This document shows positions 18,032 through 29,753 of a DNA stretch of 64,000 nucleotides, one piece after another. The translations under genes were made by a program, and so were the position numbers. Source of the DNA: an uncultured Candidatus Thioglobus sp. (GTDB lineage: Bacteria; Pseudomonadota; Gammaproteobacteria; PS1; Pseudothioglobaceae). The stretch's first letter is position 1. The number at the start of each line of letters is the position of its first letter. A model generated the notes under the pieces. It was given only the letters and a program-made list of their open reading frames with translations. It did not search any database and was not told where the DNA came from. The stretch is taken from positions 124,001 through 188,000 of the forward strand of contig CAJJCX010000001.1 of assembly GCA_905182815.1 (NCBI GenBank). Reading direction: 5' to 3'.

Positions 18032-19484
18032 GTCCCATGAGTTCAGGGCTACACATTAGTGCAATAAATTGATTCTTTTTAGACCTTGAAGACATTCCAT
18101 GAAGACTCTCAACTAGCTTCCGTGTCTCTTTACTTGCTCCAATTCGATCCATAATGACACTCGTTGATTGTATTTGGCTATCCGAAGTCCAAATAGAGTC
18201 AGCAAACCTAATTCGCCGCTCAAACATTTCGCCAGACATCCACTCCTCTTTTTTACTTGAGTAACCATTGGGTTGTCTTTCTGCCCATAAATTTTGTCCT
18301 AGCTCATCAAATATTTGCATAGGCTGCATATTAAACTTCAAGCTATTATTTGAAGTATTAATCTCATTCCAGCCCATAAAGTATGTGGCATTGCTCAGCC
18401 TTAAAACTTGAAAAAGCCAAGTCATCGGCAACTGAAATTTTGGCTCCTTCGATGCAATAGCTCTCTCTATAACCGCTGTATGGATTTGGTCTAGGTTACC
18501 ATTGCTCTGTCTCCAGGCACTTGCAATGTAATTGACATCCGTTTTATTGGGAACATCGCTAACAAAATGCTCGGCTAACTTTGTTGAGAGGTGCATTACC
18601 GTATGCTCATGAGCGGCCAGAAAATCTGTCAACTGTTTGAGGCCGCCTTTTCCTGTACCTATCGTTTTTCCAAGGACCATCTTATTGCCTGGCTCGGCCC
18701 AATTCCTTTTATACATGTCCCAAAGGTTAGTTGTGCCACCTTGATCCATTAAAGAACTCAAAGGGTTACCTTTAATGTCAATGCCCCAACCAGCTAGAAC
18801 CTTCGCTGCATTTCTAATGTCGGTCTCTGTATAGTTTGCGCTTGGTGAAACGGTGTGAAGTTCTAGTAGCTCTCTTCCAAGGTTGTCATTCAGACCAGCC
18901 TGCTCTCCGTTTGCTTTGGCCCACCTAACTTGATTTGAATTGGGTCCGGCACTAATATGGTTATCCAGGTAGCTCAACATTCCTGGGTGTGTGGTGACCT
19001 TGTATAGCATGGTTGAAAATGAGTCATTAAAATTTGCTAATATTGCCTCCTCCATTGCATGCCCAATTACCTCCCTAGAATCAAAACTACCTATTGTAAA
19101 GTGGTTTGCCCAGAACGACATAAGACGAAGGCGAAGCTGGTCAGAGCCATAGACATTGCGATGTGAGAATCTAAGAATGTCTTTTTTATACATTAAGTTA
19201 TCCCTATCATTTGCACGTTGAGCAGCTTCGGTAAAGCCACCTTCTTTCTTTCTTTCTCTTTTGGTTGTTTCCCAGTGGATTCTTAGTTTTACTGCTTTCT
19301 CATCTAGGCTCGGTTGGAATATTTTTGGCCAGGGCTTAACGTCAGATCCAACATTACCAATACCAAGGGAAGGGGAGGGGGATTGGAGTTGTTTAATTGC
19401 CCATCGTTTAATGTCTGTGGGCAATGTTTCTTCTGGCCGAAACATGAGTCCAAGTTTTTGGGCAATTCTAAAGTGTTCGTTCAT
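18018..19484 (-). CDS. DUF1800 family protein
   Basis: 488 residues matching DUF1800: MSFWANHFTIG, MLSYLDNHISAGPN, NDNLGRELLELHTVSPSANYT followed by ETDIRNAAKVLAGWGID, and KLAEHFVSDVP. No signal peptide is evident, so export may be together with its DUF1501 partner or it may stay cytoplasmic (inference). The downstream DUF1501 gene starts inside its last codons (14-nt overlap), indicating translational coupling. The 151-nt gap upstream is AT-rich with no clear promoter. Confidence 0.9.
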   Translation of the reverse strand: MNEHFRIAQKLGLMFRPEETLPTDIKRWAIKQLQSPSPSLGIGNVGSDVKPWPKIFQPSLDEKAVKLRIHWETTKRERKKEGGFTEAAQRANDRDNLMYKKDILRFSHRNVYGSDQLRLRLMSFWANHFTIGSFDSREVIGHAMEEAILANFNDSFSTMLYKVTTHPGMLSYLDNHISAGPNSNQVRWAKANGEQAGLNDNLGRELLELHTVSPSANYTETDIRNAAKVLAGWGIDIKGNPLSSLMDQGGTTNLWDMYKRNWAEPGNKMVLGKTIGTGKGGLKQLTDFLAAHEHTVMHLSTKLAEHFVSDVPNKTDVNYIASAWRQSNGNLDQIHTAVIERAIASKEPKFQLPMTWLFQVLRLSNATYFMGWNEINTSNNSLKFNMQPMQIFDELGQNLWAERQPNGYSSKKEEWMSGEMFERRIRFADSIWTSDSQIQSTSVIMDRIGASKETRKLVESLHGMSSRSKKNQFIALMCSPELMGLENA

Positions 19485-19635
19485 TTAATTTTCACTAAGT
19501 ACTAGAATCCTTAAAAGAGAAGCAAGATAGAATTAAAAAGTAAGAGTAGTTTTTTATACTGAAATTATAGCTCAATATTAACTGAGGTTAAAAATTTTCA
19601 GAGAAGAATTTTTTAGTCAATCTTAAATAACTTTA

Positions 19636-20061
19636 TTACATTATTTCAACAGCATCAACTCTAAATTCAAATATGATTTGTTCACTAAATGCATCCTCAG
19701 AAAGTGCTAAAGGAAGTGGAGACGCTTTATAAACAGCTTTTTCAATTGAGTTTTTAAATGAGTTTAGTTTTGGATTGGCATCTATATTCATTATCGAATC
19801 TCCACAGTTATCAACATCCACAGTATTGACGTTTCCATTTCTATCTTGAGTGATAAAAACATAACAAGACCAATCACTTCTTGCGCCTGAGTAACGCCAG
19901 TATGTGTTTATTTTTGTAATAACACTTTCAACCCAAGTATTTCGTGAGATGTTTAACTGATCGTCAAGCATTAACGATTCATTACTATCAGCTTGGACAT
20001 TTAGAATAAAGACAAAGCATATTGTTAGGAGTAGTTTTTTCACTAATTTATTATATGGCAA
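19636..20061 (-). CDS. Secreted TolA C-terminal-like (TonB_2) protein
   Basis: 141 residues: a signal peptide (about 1-24, ending VQA), then a short domain with ITKINTYWRYSGARSDWSCY, VFITQDRNGNVNTVDVDNCG, and EKAVYKASPLPLALSEDAFS. This is the TolA C-terminal pattern (W..P...C.V.V..D..G.V..V....CG....D...A..KASPLP), here as a stand-alone periplasmic domain without the TolA anchor and helix. It may contact the outer-membrane Tol-Pal system. Single gene, no obvious operon. Confidence 0.72.
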   Translation of the reverse strand: MPYNKLVKKLLLTICFVFILNVQADSNESLMLDDQLNISRNTWVESVITKINTYWRYSGARSDWSCYVFITQDRNGNVNTVDVDNCGDSIMNIDANPKLNSFKNSIEKAVYKASPLPLALSEDAFSEQIIFEFRVDAVEIM

Positions 20062-20082
20062 ATTAAACTAAAAAAAAGCTAT

Positions 20083-20113
20083 AAAAAAAGGCCCTAAGAT
20101 TAGGACCTTTTTT
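20083..20113. terminator. Bidirectional intrinsic terminator
   Basis: An A7 run, GGCCCTAA, a 2-nt turn, TTAGGACC and a T7 run form a hairpin with one C-A mismatch, with poly-A/poly-T flanks on both strands. It terminates the - strand gene ending at 20134. Confidence 0.75.
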
Positions 20114-20133
20114 GATCTAAACGACTTTTAGTA

Positions 20134-20502
20134 TCAGCGAGATTTCCAGAAGAATAGAGCTCCCAGAATTACATCTGGCCCTAAATTAGCAATAAGATTT
20201 ACTGCATCTGAAGGAAATGCACCAACACTAATTTGGTAGCCACTTACAAGTGCGTATATTAAATGCCATACTGCAAAAAACTTACCCACATTTTTAAGAT
20301 TGTCACCAGCCCAAGTTGGCATCTGCCAGCTTATATATGCAACCGCTAACACCATTAATGACATGCCTCGCATTATATCAACTGCCCCAGCAGTAGCCTC
20401 AACGTTAAAGCCTCCCATCATTGAAGCAGGAGCCAATAAAGCAGCTGCGCCAAATATTCCCATTATTACAGCTTGAATTCTAAACACTAAAGATAAAGTC
20501 AT
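20134..20502 (-). CDS. Four-helix membrane protein (122 aa), DUF4345/DoxX-like
   Basis: The product starts MTLSLVFRIQAVIMGIFG and has four hydrophobic helices with a short AVDIMRGMSLMVLAVAYISW segment. The size and pattern recall DUF4345/DoxX-like proteins, without certainty. ATG 20502 is preferred over ATG 20514 because GGAGAG lies 6 nt ahead of it. A terminator follows at 20083-20113, so it is monocistronic. No role can be assigned. Confidence 0.6.
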   Translation of the reverse strand: MTLSLVFRIQAVIMGIFGAAALLAPASMMGGFNVEATAGAVDIMRGMSLMVLAVAYISWQMPTWAGDNLKNVGKFFAVWHLIYALVSGYQISVGAFPSDAVNLIANLGPDVILGALFFWKSR

Positions 20503-20580
20503 TTTTCTCTCCATAAAAGTTTAAGAAACCACAATAAAACTTCATCATCTTAATATATAGTATAATATTTTAAAAAGTAG

Positions 20581-21751
20581 TTATGAAAATTTTCCTAATA
20601 GAACTTCATTTCCAGCTGAAGGTTTAGCTGGCATATTTAGAGCAAGAAGTAGTGATAAGATTGCCATTCCAGCGCCTGCAAGAAAGACTAGAGACGGCGA
20701 ATAGAGCCAAATAAGCCAAATACAACTGGTATAAAAACGGCCGCTATATGATTGATTGAAAAGGACACTCCCGCGCTTGATGCAAAATCTGCAGGGTCAG
20801 CAATTTTTTGAAAATAGGTTTTAAGGGCAATAGCAATCGAGAAGAATAAGTGATCAGCAATGTATAAAAATACTGCAAAGGTACTACTTTCAACTACTGC
20901 ATATCCAATAAATATAAAGACCAGTCCAATATACTCAAAGATTAGAGAATTGCGCTCACCAAATTTATGAATCAGCCTTCCAATCTTTGGAGCCAAGACC
21001 ACATTAATTGCTGCATTTGCCAATAATAGTAATGATATTTCACCAACACTAAATTCAAATTTTTCGACCATCAAAAAGGCTGCAAAAACGACAAAAATTT
21101 GTCTTCTTGCGCCTCCCATAAATTGAAGGGCATAGTAAAGCCAATACCTCTTCCTCAAAACAATTTTTTTGGTTTGGGTTACCTTTTGTGGAAAAGAGGA
21201 AAGTGCTGCCAACAGAAAGAGCTCCAATGTACTGCAAAACTTCCACCAACGATATAAAGCCAAAAATAATCAATATTGAACTGTTCAAACATAATCCAAA
21301 CTAAAGCAAATCCCGCAATTGAGGCAGCTGAGCGCGTAGCAATGACCCTGCCTAAAAACTCCGCTGTCTTATCTTTTCAATCCATTGAAGGGTCAGTGAG
21401 CTAGAGATTGTCTCAAAGTAATGAAAGCCAATTGACATGACAATTGTTGCTAAATAAAAGGTCATATTTATTTCAACCAGGCCCGTTACCATAACTCCAA
21501 GACCCATTAAAGCTATGGAGATATAGGCTAGTTTTTGCTCTCTGACAAAGGCTAAAACAAAAATGACAGTAAAGGCTAGAAATCCTGGGACCTCTCTTAG
21601 GCTTTGCAATATCCCCATCTCTGCACCATTGAAAGTCGATTTTTTCTATGGCAAAGTTATTAAGCAGGTTGAGCCAGACAGCCCAACTTATTCCTGCACC
21701 AATAGTCATAATGAGGATCAGTAATTCGGGAGATTTGCGAGCAATTTTCAT
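20581..21751 (-). CDS. Major facilitator superfamily transporter (frameshifted)
   Basis: Fragments in successive frames make one 12-helix MFS protein of about 388 residues: MKIARKSPELLILIMTIGAG at 21751, then GILQSLREVPGFLAFTVIFV, later GEISLLLLANAAINVVLAPK, then IADPADFASSAGVSFSINH, and finally SLVFLAGAGMAILSLLLALN ending at 20581. At least four frame changes are needed (near 21640, 21360, 21180-21250 and 20695). The order of helices and loops is normal, which argues for sequence errors rather than rearrangement. Substrate unknown. Confidence 0.7.
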
Positions 21752-21866
21752 AGCGTGTTAATATACCTTTAAAGTAAGCTTTCAAAAGTTATTTAAAGTC
21801 TTAATTTTGACTTAGACAACGGCGCTATCAAGGTAAAATTGATTTTTTTGTTTTTAATATTGTAGT

Positions 21867-23759
21867 ATGCCAAACGTAACTCTGCCTGACGGCACAGTCA
21901 AATCTTACGAGCAAGCGCTTACCGTTGCTCAGGTTGCATCCTCAATAGGCTCTGGTCTCGCTAAGGCTGCTATTGCTGGTGAAATTGATGGCCAAATGGT
22001 TGACACGTCTTTCCTTATTGAGAGTGACGCAGCGCTTGCAATTATTACTAATAAAGACGAGAGGGCGCTTGAAGTTATTCGTCATTCTACTGCCCACCTA
22101 TTAGCGCAAGCCACTCAGCAGCTCTATCCAAAGGCCCAGGTAACTATTGGCCCTGTCATTGATAATGGGTTCTATTATGACTTTGCTTATAAAGATGGTT
22201 TTTCAGAGCAAGACCTTGCAAAGATTGAAAAAAAGATGAACGCGATTGTTAAGCAAAACTTACCGATTGAGAGAATGGAAATGAGCCGTGAAGAGGCGGT
22301 TAAATTTTTCAAGTCAAAGGGTGAATATTACAAAGCAGAGATTATTGAATCGATTCCTTCTAATGAGGCTTTATCGCTATACAAGCAGGGTGACTTTGTA
22401 GACCTTTGTCGCGGCCCTCATGTGCCCTCAACCAGCAAACTTAAAGCGTTCAAGCTTATGAAGCTGGCCGGCGCTTATTGGCGTGGTGACTCGAACAATG
22501 AAATGCTTCAAAGGGTTTACGGAACGGCTTGGGAAAATAAGGATGACCTAGAAACTCATCTGCATCGTTTGGAAGAGGCTGAGAAAAGAGACCACAGGAA
22601 GATTGGTAAGACTCAAGATCTTTTTCATACTCAGGAGGAGTCTCCAGGAATGGTTTTTTGGCACCCTAAGGGTTGGACTCTGTATCAAATAATTGTCCAG
22701 TATATGAGCCAAGTTTTCAAAGACAATGACTATCATGAGGTCCACACGCCTGAGGTGATGGATAGATCAATGTGGGAAAAGTCAGGTCACTGGGATAAGT
22801 TTGGTGATGCAATGTTTACCACGCACTCAGAGAATCGTGACTACGCGATTAAGCCAATGAACTGTCCTGGCCATGTTCAGATTTATAAGCAAGGTCTTAA
22901 GTCTTATCGTGATCTACCGTTGCGCTTAGCTGAGTTTGGGTCGTGTCATCGCAATGAGCCTTCTGGAACACTTCACGGACTCATGAGGGTTCGAAATTTT
23001 GTTCAGGATGATGCTCATATTTTTTGCACAATCGATCAGATACAAGACGAAGTCTCTAAATTTATTGATCTTACGTTTAAAGTTTATAAACAGTTTGGTT
23101 TTGAAAACATTGATATTAAACTCTCAACCAGACCCGAAGAGCGAGTCGGCTCTGACGAGGATTGGGATAAAGCAGAAGCATCGTTGTCTGAAGCATTAGA
23201 TGCAAAAGGAATCAATTGGGAGCTTCAAGAGGGGGAAGGCGCCTTTTATGGCCCTAAAGTAGAATTTGTTTTGAAAGACTGCTTAGATCGTGAATGGCAG
23301 TGCGGCACAATACAGGCCGACTTTTCCATGCCGGGTAGGCTTGATGCACAGTATATTGCTGAAGATGGCACTAAACAAGTACCCGTTATGCTTCATAGAG
23401 TAATCGTTGGCTCAATTGAGCGATTTACAGGAATGTTAATTGAACATTACGAAGGCGCATTTCCATCATGGCTTTCGCCAATTCAAGCCGTTATTCTTAA
23501 TATTTCTGAAAAACAAGAAGAATTTAGTAAAAATGTAGAGAAGAATCTAAAAAAACAAGGACTTAGAGTCATTTCAGACTTGCGTAATGAGAAGATAGGC
23601 TTTAAAATACGCGAGCACTCGATGCAACGCTATCCTTATATTTTAGTTGTTGGTGATCGAGAAGTAGAAAATAACCAGGTGTCTGTTCGCCGAAGGGGTG
23701 GAGAGGATCTTGGTTCAATGTCTTTAGAGGCGTTGATTGAATTAATAAATCAGGAGTAA
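21867..23759 (+). CDS. thrS: Threonyl-tRNA synthetase
   Basis: 630 residues, intact. It charges tRNA-Thr. Domains in order: N-terminal TGS (1-60), editing domain with HSTAH (His73, His77), class II catalytic core with [19 protein letters not shown] near residue 360 (motif 2) and [19 protein letters not shown] (motif 3), and anticodon-binding domain from about 530. No SD is visible before ATG 21867. It is the first gene of the thrS-infC-rpmI-rplT-pheS-pheT-ihfA block, and its stop is 3 nt before the infC start. Confidence 0.97.
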   Translation: MPNVTLPDGTVKSYEQALTVAQVASSIGSGLAKAAIAGEIDGQMVDTSFLIESDAALAIITNKDERALEVIRHSTAHLLAQATQQLYPKAQVTIGPVIDNGFYYDFAYKDGFSEQDLAKIEKKMNAIVKQNLPIERMEMSREEAVKFFKSKGEYYKAEIIESIPSNEALSLYKQGDFVDLCRGPHVPSTSKLKAFKLMKLAGAYWRGDSNNEMLQRVYGTAWENKDDLETHLHRLEEAEKRDHRKIGKTQDLFHTQEESPGMVFWHPKGWTLYQIIVQYMSQVFKDNDYHEVHTPEVMDRSMWEKSGHWDKFGDAMFTTHSENRDYAIKPMNCPGHVQIYKQGLKSYRDLPLRLAEFGSCHRNEPSGTLHGLMRVRNFVQDDAHIFCTIDQIQDEVSKFIDLTFKVYKQFGFENIDIKLSTRPEERVGSDEDWDKAEASLSEALDAKGINWELQEGEGAFYGPKVEFVLKDCLDREWQCGTIQADFSMPGRLDAQYIAEDGTKQVPVMLHRVIVGSIERFTGMLIEHYEGAFPSWLSPIQAVILNISEKQEEFSKNVEKNLKKQGLRVISDLRNEKIGFKIREHSMQRYPYILVVGDREVENNQVSVRRRGGEDLGSMSLEALIELINQE

Positions 23760-23761
23760 TT

Positions 23762-24364
23762 ATTAAAAGACCAAATAAGGTAACGACAAGGATTAACGAA
23801 AAAATTGTTTCACCAACACTCAGAGTCATCAATGACAAGGGTGAACAAATGGGAGTCCTTAGTAACGTAGAAGCTCTTGAATTAGCAGTAAGCGTAGGTT
23901 TAGACTTAGTTGAAGTTTCACCAAGTGCAGATCCACCAGTTTGTCGTGTTATGGATTTTGGTAAGTTTCAATATGAATTAAAGAAGCAAAAGAACGACGC
24001 TAAGAAGAAACAGAAAAAAACTCAAGTTAAGATGATTAAGTATCGTCCAGGAACTGAGGAAGGAGATTATCAGATCAAGTTTAGGAACTTGACAAAATTT
24101 TTAGGAAACGGAGACAAAGTAAAGGTCGTTATTTGGTTTCGTGGACGAGAAGTGCAGCATAGAGAGATTGGTGCGCTTATGTTAGATAGAATTGAAAAGG
24201 ATACTGAAGAATTTGCCGTTGTAGAGCAACGTGCAAAAATGGAGGGTCGCCAGCTTGGCATGATGCTAGCACCCATATCGAAGAAAAGTAAGGCGCCTGT
24301 CGCCCGAAAAATTGAACCCGAAAAGGGTGAAGGAGTAAATGATGCCGAAGTTAAAGACAAATAG
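23762..24364 (+). CDS. infC: Translation initiation factor IF-3 with ATT start codon
   Basis: About 200 residues. IF-3 binds the 30S subunit and checks start codons. No ATG lies at the expected N-terminus: the conserved opening [20 protein letters not shown] is reached only from ATT 23762, five nt after CAGGAG. AUU initiation is known in E. coli infC, where it makes IF-3 autoregulated, and appears preserved. The body ([42 protein letters not shown]) is complete. A gene model starting at ATG 23849 would lose 29 residues. The 3' end overlaps rpmI by 23 nt. Confidence 0.93.
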   Translation: MKRPNKVTTRINEKIVSPTLRVINDKGEQMGVLSNVEALELAVSVGLDLVEVSPSADPPVCRVMDFGKFQYELKKQKNDAKKKQKKTQVKMIKYRPGTEEGDYQIKFRNLTKFLGNGDKVKVVIWFRGREVQHREIGALMLDRIEKDTEEFAVVEQRAKMEGRQLGMMLAPISKKSKAPVARKIEPEKGEGVNDAEVKDK

Positions 24365-24539
24365 AGGTGCTGCAAAGCGCTTCAAAAAGACCGCTAGCGG
24401 TCAGTACAAAAGTAAACACTCGCACTTGAGGCATATTCTGACCAAGAAGAGTACTTCTAGAAAACGCTCATTGCGTTCACCAGACTTCATTGAGAAGGCT
24501 GATGTTCCAATGGTCAAAAGAATGTTACCGTACAGCTAA
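24342..24539 (+). CDS. rpmI: 50S ribosomal protein L35
   Basis: 65 residues starting [20 protein letters not shown], the L35 signature. ATG 24342 is chosen over ATG 24339 because mature L35 starts MPK and AGGAG ends 6 nt upstream. It starts inside the end of infC, so the two are translationally coupled. Confidence 0.96.
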   Translation: MPKLKTNRGAAKRFKKTASGQYKSKHSHLRHILTKKSTSRKRSLRSPDFIEKADVPMVKRMLPYS

Positions 24540-24554
24540 ACTAGGAGTATTACT

Positions 24555-24914
24555 ATGGCAAGAGTTTCAAGAGGTGTGCAGGCGCACGCCAAACATAAAA
24601 AAATATTAAAGAAAGCCAAAGGTTACTATGGCGCTCGTTCAAAAGTCTATCGCGTTGCTAAGCAGGCGGTAATTAAAGCTGGACAGTATGCCTATCGTGA
24701 CCGTCGTCAACGTCGTCGTCAGTTCCGTAGATTATGGATTGTACGTATCAACGCTGAGGCAAGGAATAATGGCTTAAGCTACTCACAATTTATCAATGGC
24801 CTTAATAAAGCTGGTGTTGAGATTGATCGTAAAGTTCTTTCTGATATTGCCATCTTTGATAAAGATGCCTTTGCAAAAATTGCAGATCAGGCAAAAACTG
24901 GTTTATCTGAGTAG
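24555..24914 (+). CDS. rplT: 50S ribosomal protein L20
   Basis: 119 residues, the usual L20 length, starting [19 protein letters not shown] with the basic core [18 protein letters not shown] and [20 protein letters not shown]. It assembles early on 23S rRNA and in E. coli represses rpmI-rplT translation. It is 15 nt after rpmI with AGGAG upstream. Confidence 0.97.
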   Translation: MARVSRGVQAHAKHKKILKKAKGYYGARSKVYRVAKQAVIKAGQYAYRDRRQRRRQFRRLWIVRINAEARNNGLSYSQFINGLNKAGVEIDRKVLSDIAIFDKDAFAKIADQAKTGLSE

Positions 24915-24927
24915 TAAAATCTTACTA

Positions 24928-25991
<1,064 letters not shown>

Positions 25992-26007
25992 TGCAAAGGA
26001 ATAAGTC

Positions 26008-28371
26008 ATGAATATTTCAACTAGATGGATAAGAGAGTGGGCTAACCCAGACGTTAGTGATAGTGAACTTTCTGAGAAGCTAACCATGGCAGGTCTCGAA
26101 GTAGACAGGATTGCCCCCGTTGCCCCTCCATTTGAAGGCTTAGTTGTTGGCCATGTTGTTAGTTGCGATAAACATCCAAACGCGGACAAGCTTAGCCTAT
26201 GTGAAATTGATATTGGTGATGGCAGCAATCTGCAAATAATTTGCGGCGCTCCTAACGTAAGAAAAGATTTAAAGGTCGTTGTTGCAACCGTTGGCTCGGT
26301 GCTTCCAAGTCAACTCAAAATTAAACGCGCAAAACTTAGAGGCGTTGAATCCAACGGTATGCTTTGCTCAGAATCAGAAATTGGCCTTTCAGAAAGCCAT
26401 GAAGGGATTATAGAGCTAGATATGGCTGCTACTCTTGGCGAGAATATTCGATCTGTTCTTGATCTTGATGATCAAATCATTGAGCTGGACATTACGCCTA
26501 ACAGGGGCGACTGTTTCAGTGTGCTTGGCGTTGCAAGAGAGGTTTGTGTGAACTACAACCTATCAATGCCATCAACAAATTATAAGGCAGAGCAAAAAGG
26601 CTCCAGGTCATTTACTTCGAAAGTCGCAAATCCTAGTGAGTGTGCAAAATACCTAACAAGAGTCATTGAGGGTGTTGACAATAGCGCAGAAACTCCAAAA
26701 TGGATGGCTCAAAAACTATTAAGAGCCTCTCAGCAATTACATTCGCCAATAGTAGACATTACAAATTATGTGTTACTAGAGCTTGGCCAGCCGATGCATG
26801 CCTTTGACCTTAAAACAATCAACGGCGACATTGAGGTTAGATCTGCACATAAAAATGAAAAACTTGAACTCTTAAATGGACAAACGGTTTCATTAACTGA
26901 AAAAACCCTGGTCATAGCGGATGAAAAATCAGCAATTGCAATTGCTGGAGTTATGGGCGGAATGAAGACCGCTACTCTTGAAAATTCATCTGAAATTTTA
27001 TTTGAGAGTGCCTTTTTTGATCCAATATCTATTGCAGGTATAGCAAGGTCATATGGGCTTCATACTGAAGCTTCTCTGCGCTTTGAAAGAGGAGTCGACT
27101 TTAATATTACTCGACAGGCTATTGAAAGAGCTACTGAGTTAGTGCTTGAGATTTGCGGCGGCACCGCTTCACAGATTAATGAATGTGTTGACTCGAAGTC
27201 ACTTCCAGTTCTAGAGCCAATTGAAATTTCTAATGATAAGATTTCAAGAGTTTTGGGTTTTGATCTAGAGCCGTCTTGGATTGAGTCTAAGTTTAAATTT
27301 CTTGAATTTGAATTCACAACCAATAGTGATAATTCGTGGACGATTAAACCGCCAAGTTTTCGCTTTGATATTCGAATTCCTGCCGACATAATTGAAGAGC
27401 TAGCGAGGCTTTATGGGTATGACAAGATTCCAGTTCAAAGGCTCTCGATTAATGCCAATATATCAGCGTCATCACAAGCAACAATAAGCTCAAATGACTT
27501 TTCAAGCTCCTTAGTCAATCGAGGCTATAAAGAAGTCATTACCTATAGCTTTATCTCAAACGAGATGCATGAGTTGGTTGATCCTAACTCAACAAAAATA
27601 TTGCTAAAGAATCCAATCTCCGATGATATGGCGGTTATGCGCTCAAGTTTGTGGTCTGGATTAATCCAATCTGCTAAATCAAACATTAGAAGAGGTCACC
27701 ATAACGCTAGATTCTTTGAATTAGGTCAATGCTTTACAGGGACTTTGGTTGAAGACCAAGTTCAAAAAATTGCTGGTATTATTTGTGGCAATCGCCATGA
27801 GTCGCAGTGGGCTGGAAGCGAAAGAGAGGTTGATTTTTTTGATGCAAAAGCGGATGTCCAGGCGCTATTATTTCATAGCAAGAATGTATACACCTTTGAA
27901 GCAGCTGAGCATCCTGCCCTTCAAATGGGACAGACAGCTAAAATTATTAAAGATAATAAAATTATTGGCTGGCTTGGCGCACTATCCCCTAAAATTCAAA
28001 AGTCACTATCAATGCCAAATTCTTTTCTTTTTGAGGTTAATCAAAAGGACATTGAGCAGGGCGAAATTTCATGCTATGAGCCTTTTTCATCTTTTCAAGC
28101 ATCGCAAAGGGATATTGCAATTGTGGTATCTAAAGAGATTACTGCCGATCAACTTATCAATTCAATCAGGTCTTTAAAACAGGACGACCTTGTTGACGTT
28201 AACTTGTTTGATGTCTATGAAGGTGAGCATATCGATGAGGGCAGTAAGAGTGTTGCTTTGAACCTTACCTATCAATCGATAGAAGTTACATTAACTGATG
28301 AACAATTGGCCGAAAAAGTTAGTAAAATAGTGGCTCATTTAGAATCAAAATTTTCCGCTAAACTTAGATAA
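26008..28371 (+). CDS. pheT: Phenylalanyl-tRNA synthetase beta subunit
   Basis: 787 residues, intact, normal for bacterial PheT. Domains in order: EMAP-II-like tRNA-binding fold (about 40-150, CDKHPNADKLSLCEIDIG), B3/B4 editing and structural part (PTKYTLE-type region, here PIVDITNYVLLELGQPMHAF), B5, the pseudo-catalytic core (YKEVITYSFIS, NPISDDMAVMRSSLWSGL), and the ferredoxin-like anticodon domain (SFQASQRDIAIVV to the end). It begins 16 nt after pheS with AAGGAA. Confidence 0.96.
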   Translation: MNISTRWIREWANPDVSDSELSEKLTMAGLEVDRIAPVAPPFEGLVVGHVVSCDKHPNADKLSLCEIDIGDGSNLQIICGAPNVRKDLKVVVATVGSVLPSQLKIKRAKLRGVESNGMLCSESEIGLSESHEGIIELDMAATLGENIRSVLDLDDQIIELDITPNRGDCFSVLGVAREVCVNYNLSMPSTNYKAEQKGSRSFTSKVANPSECAKYLTRVIEGVDNSAETPKWMAQKLLRASQQLHSPIVDITNYVLLELGQPMHAFDLKTINGDIEVRSAHKNEKLELLNGQTVSLTEKTLVIADEKSAIAIAGVMGGMKTATLENSSEILFESAFFDPISIAGIARSYGLHTEASLRFERGVDFNITRQAIERATELVLEICGGTASQINECVDSKSLPVLEPIEISNDKISRVLGFDLEPSWIESKFKFLEFEFTTNSDNSWTIKPPSFRFDIRIPADIIEELARLYGYDKIPVQRLSINANISASSQATISSNDFSSSLVNRGYKEVITYSFISNEMHELVDPNSTKILLKNPISDDMAVMRSSLWSGLIQSAKSNIRRGHHNARFFELGQCFTGTLVEDQVQKIAGIICGNRHESQWAGSEREVDFFDAKADVQALLFHSKNVYTFEAAEHPALQMGQTAKIIKDNKIIGWLGALSPKIQKSLSMPNSFLFEVNQKDIEQGEISCYEPFSSFQASQRDIAIVVSKEITADQLINSIRSLKQDDLVDVNLFDVYEGEHIDEGSKSVALNLTYQSIEVTLTDEQLAEKVSKIVAHLESKFSAKLR

Positions 28372-28376
28372 AAAAT

Positions 28377-28667
28377 ATGTCCCTTACCAAACAAGATATT
28401 GCCAACACCCTCGTTAAGAAAACCGAACTAACACAAACTCAAGCGTTGGCATTAACCAATCAGTTTTTTGACCAAATTATTGAGACTCTTAAAACCGGTG
28501 AAGAGATTAAATTATCAAGCTTTGGTAATTTTGTAGTTCGAGAAAAAACGTCGCGACCTGGAAGAAATCCAAAAACTGGCGAAGAGGTTATGATCAGTGC
28601 TCGAAAGGTTGTAACGTTTAAGGCTGGCCCTAAGCTAAAGTTAGCAACGCAGCTCGGTAAAAAGTAA
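28377..28667 (+). CDS. ihfA: Integration host factor alpha subunit
   Basis: 96 residues of the HU/IHF DNA-bending family. LTKQDIANTLVKKTELTQTQ and the arm GNFVVREKTSRPGRNPKTGE with AxVVTFKAGPKLK are diagnostic. The position directly after pheT (5-nt gap) is the gammaproteobacterial arrangement and identifies the alpha subunit. It heterodimerises with IhfB, which is not in this window. Convergent with the hypothetical gene ending at 28670. Confidence 0.95.
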   Translation: MSLTKQDIANTLVKKTELTQTQALALTNQFFDQIIETLKTGEEIKLSSFGNFVVREKTSRPGRNPKTGEEVMISARKVVTFKAGPKLKLATQLGKK

Positions 28668-28669
28668 GT

Positions 28670-29116
28670 CTAGTCGCTTATTGCGATCATAAATCCTTTT
28701 AATATTGGAATGACGCTCAGCATTACAAGTTGCTGAGCATTTTCATCAGCTGTCTTTCCGCTCGCAACTCTTTTTTTGAGTGCAGGTGCGTAGTCATCAT
28801 CGATAGAAAATGATACAAATAATAGCTCCTTGTCATCATCTGACGCACCATCATTTTGAATCATCTCAACGTCATAAATTGAATTTGGCTCTTCCGTTAG
28901 CTTGTTAACAAAAAGAATGGTTTCATTGAAGTGTAGAAAAAACCTTTGGGCAGGACAGCTTGAAGATTTTTTAAGCTCTAACTCGCCTTCTGACATAGCT
29001 CCCGCTATTTGGTCATAGTGCTGCTCGGTTAGTCTTACATATCTGGTATCAAGGTAATCACCAAGATCATTGTCGCCTTCGTATTCTTTTATATATTGAA
29101 TTAACTCTTTAAGCAT
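28670..29116 (-). CDS. Hypothetical acidic protein (148 aa)
   Basis: ATG 29116 (MLKELIQYIKEYEGDNDLGD) is preferred over the longer frame from 29179, whose extra N-terminus looks like untranslated AT-rich leader. The product is acidic, with DYLDTRYVRLTEQHYDQIAG, a single Cys (SSCPAQRFF) and no signal peptide or membrane helix, so it is probably cytoplasmic. I recognise no family. It is convergent with ihfA with a 2-nt gap. Confidence 0.55.
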   Translation of the reverse strand: MLKELIQYIKEYEGDNDLGDYLDTRYVRLTEQHYDQIAGAMSEGELELKKSSSCPAQRFFLHFNETILFVNKLTEEPNSIYDVEMIQNDGASDDDKELLFVSFSIDDDYAPALKKRVASGKTADENAQQLVMLSVIPILKGFMIAISD

Positions 29117-29298
29117 AAATTGGTAAATGAGAAAAGTAAGTGGGAATTTTATCGAAAAACCACTACAAAGTTGAGTCAAAAGTATATTAATTGAGCAGAT
29201 TTATTACTCATTTAAATTAGATACTTTCTAATTATTGCTTTAGTATATTTTTGTCATACTGTATCCTACTCGTTAGATTAATTATAGATAAGTAAAAA

Positions 29299-29724
29299 AT
29301 GGCAGACCAGAAATACTTTTATCAAGATGGCTATTCAGCGCAAGAAGAAAAAAAATTAAAGCGTTATGAAGAGTGGGCTCAGAAATCTCTAGAAGAGGTT
29401 AAAGAGGGGGTCATTGATGGCTCGTTAAACGAAGAGCAATACGGCGCTTTTTCAATAGAGTTTTGGAAGGATGAGTCTCTTGTATGGTCATGCTTAGAGG
29501 CAGAGCATGATATTGAGATAGTTTTCAACCATGTCCGTAAGTTTTTATGGCGCGACAAAGAGTTTGTTCTCGGCGCCATGAGTGAAAGATGGTACTACCC
29601 TATGACAAGTATAGAATTTCAGGACCAAGAATTTAATTACTTTGACTACATTCATGAATCCCTAAAGAATGATGAGGATGTTGTTAGTGCTTTTAGTAAA
29701 TTAAAGAATCTCGAGACTTCATGA
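29299..29724 (+). CDS. Hypothetical acidic aromatic protein (141 aa)
   Basis: Starts MADQKYFYQDGYSAQEEKKL and is rich in Glu, Asp, Trp and Tyr (SIEFWKDESLVWSCLEAEHD, ERWYYPMTSIEF, EFNYFDYIHESLK). There is no signal peptide or membrane segment. It is intact with normal codon use, so probably real. No family recognised. Convergent with the next hypothetical gene. Confidence 0.55.
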   Translation: MADQKYFYQDGYSAQEEKKLKRYEEWAQKSLEEVKEGVIDGSLNEEQYGAFSIEFWKDESLVWSCLEAEHDIEIVFNHVRKFLWRDKEFVLGAMSERWYYPMTSIEFQDQEFNYFDYIHESLKNDEDVVSAFSKLKNLETS

Positions 29725-29753
29725 TTTCAAAAGCAAAGTAGTTTCGTTTTTTT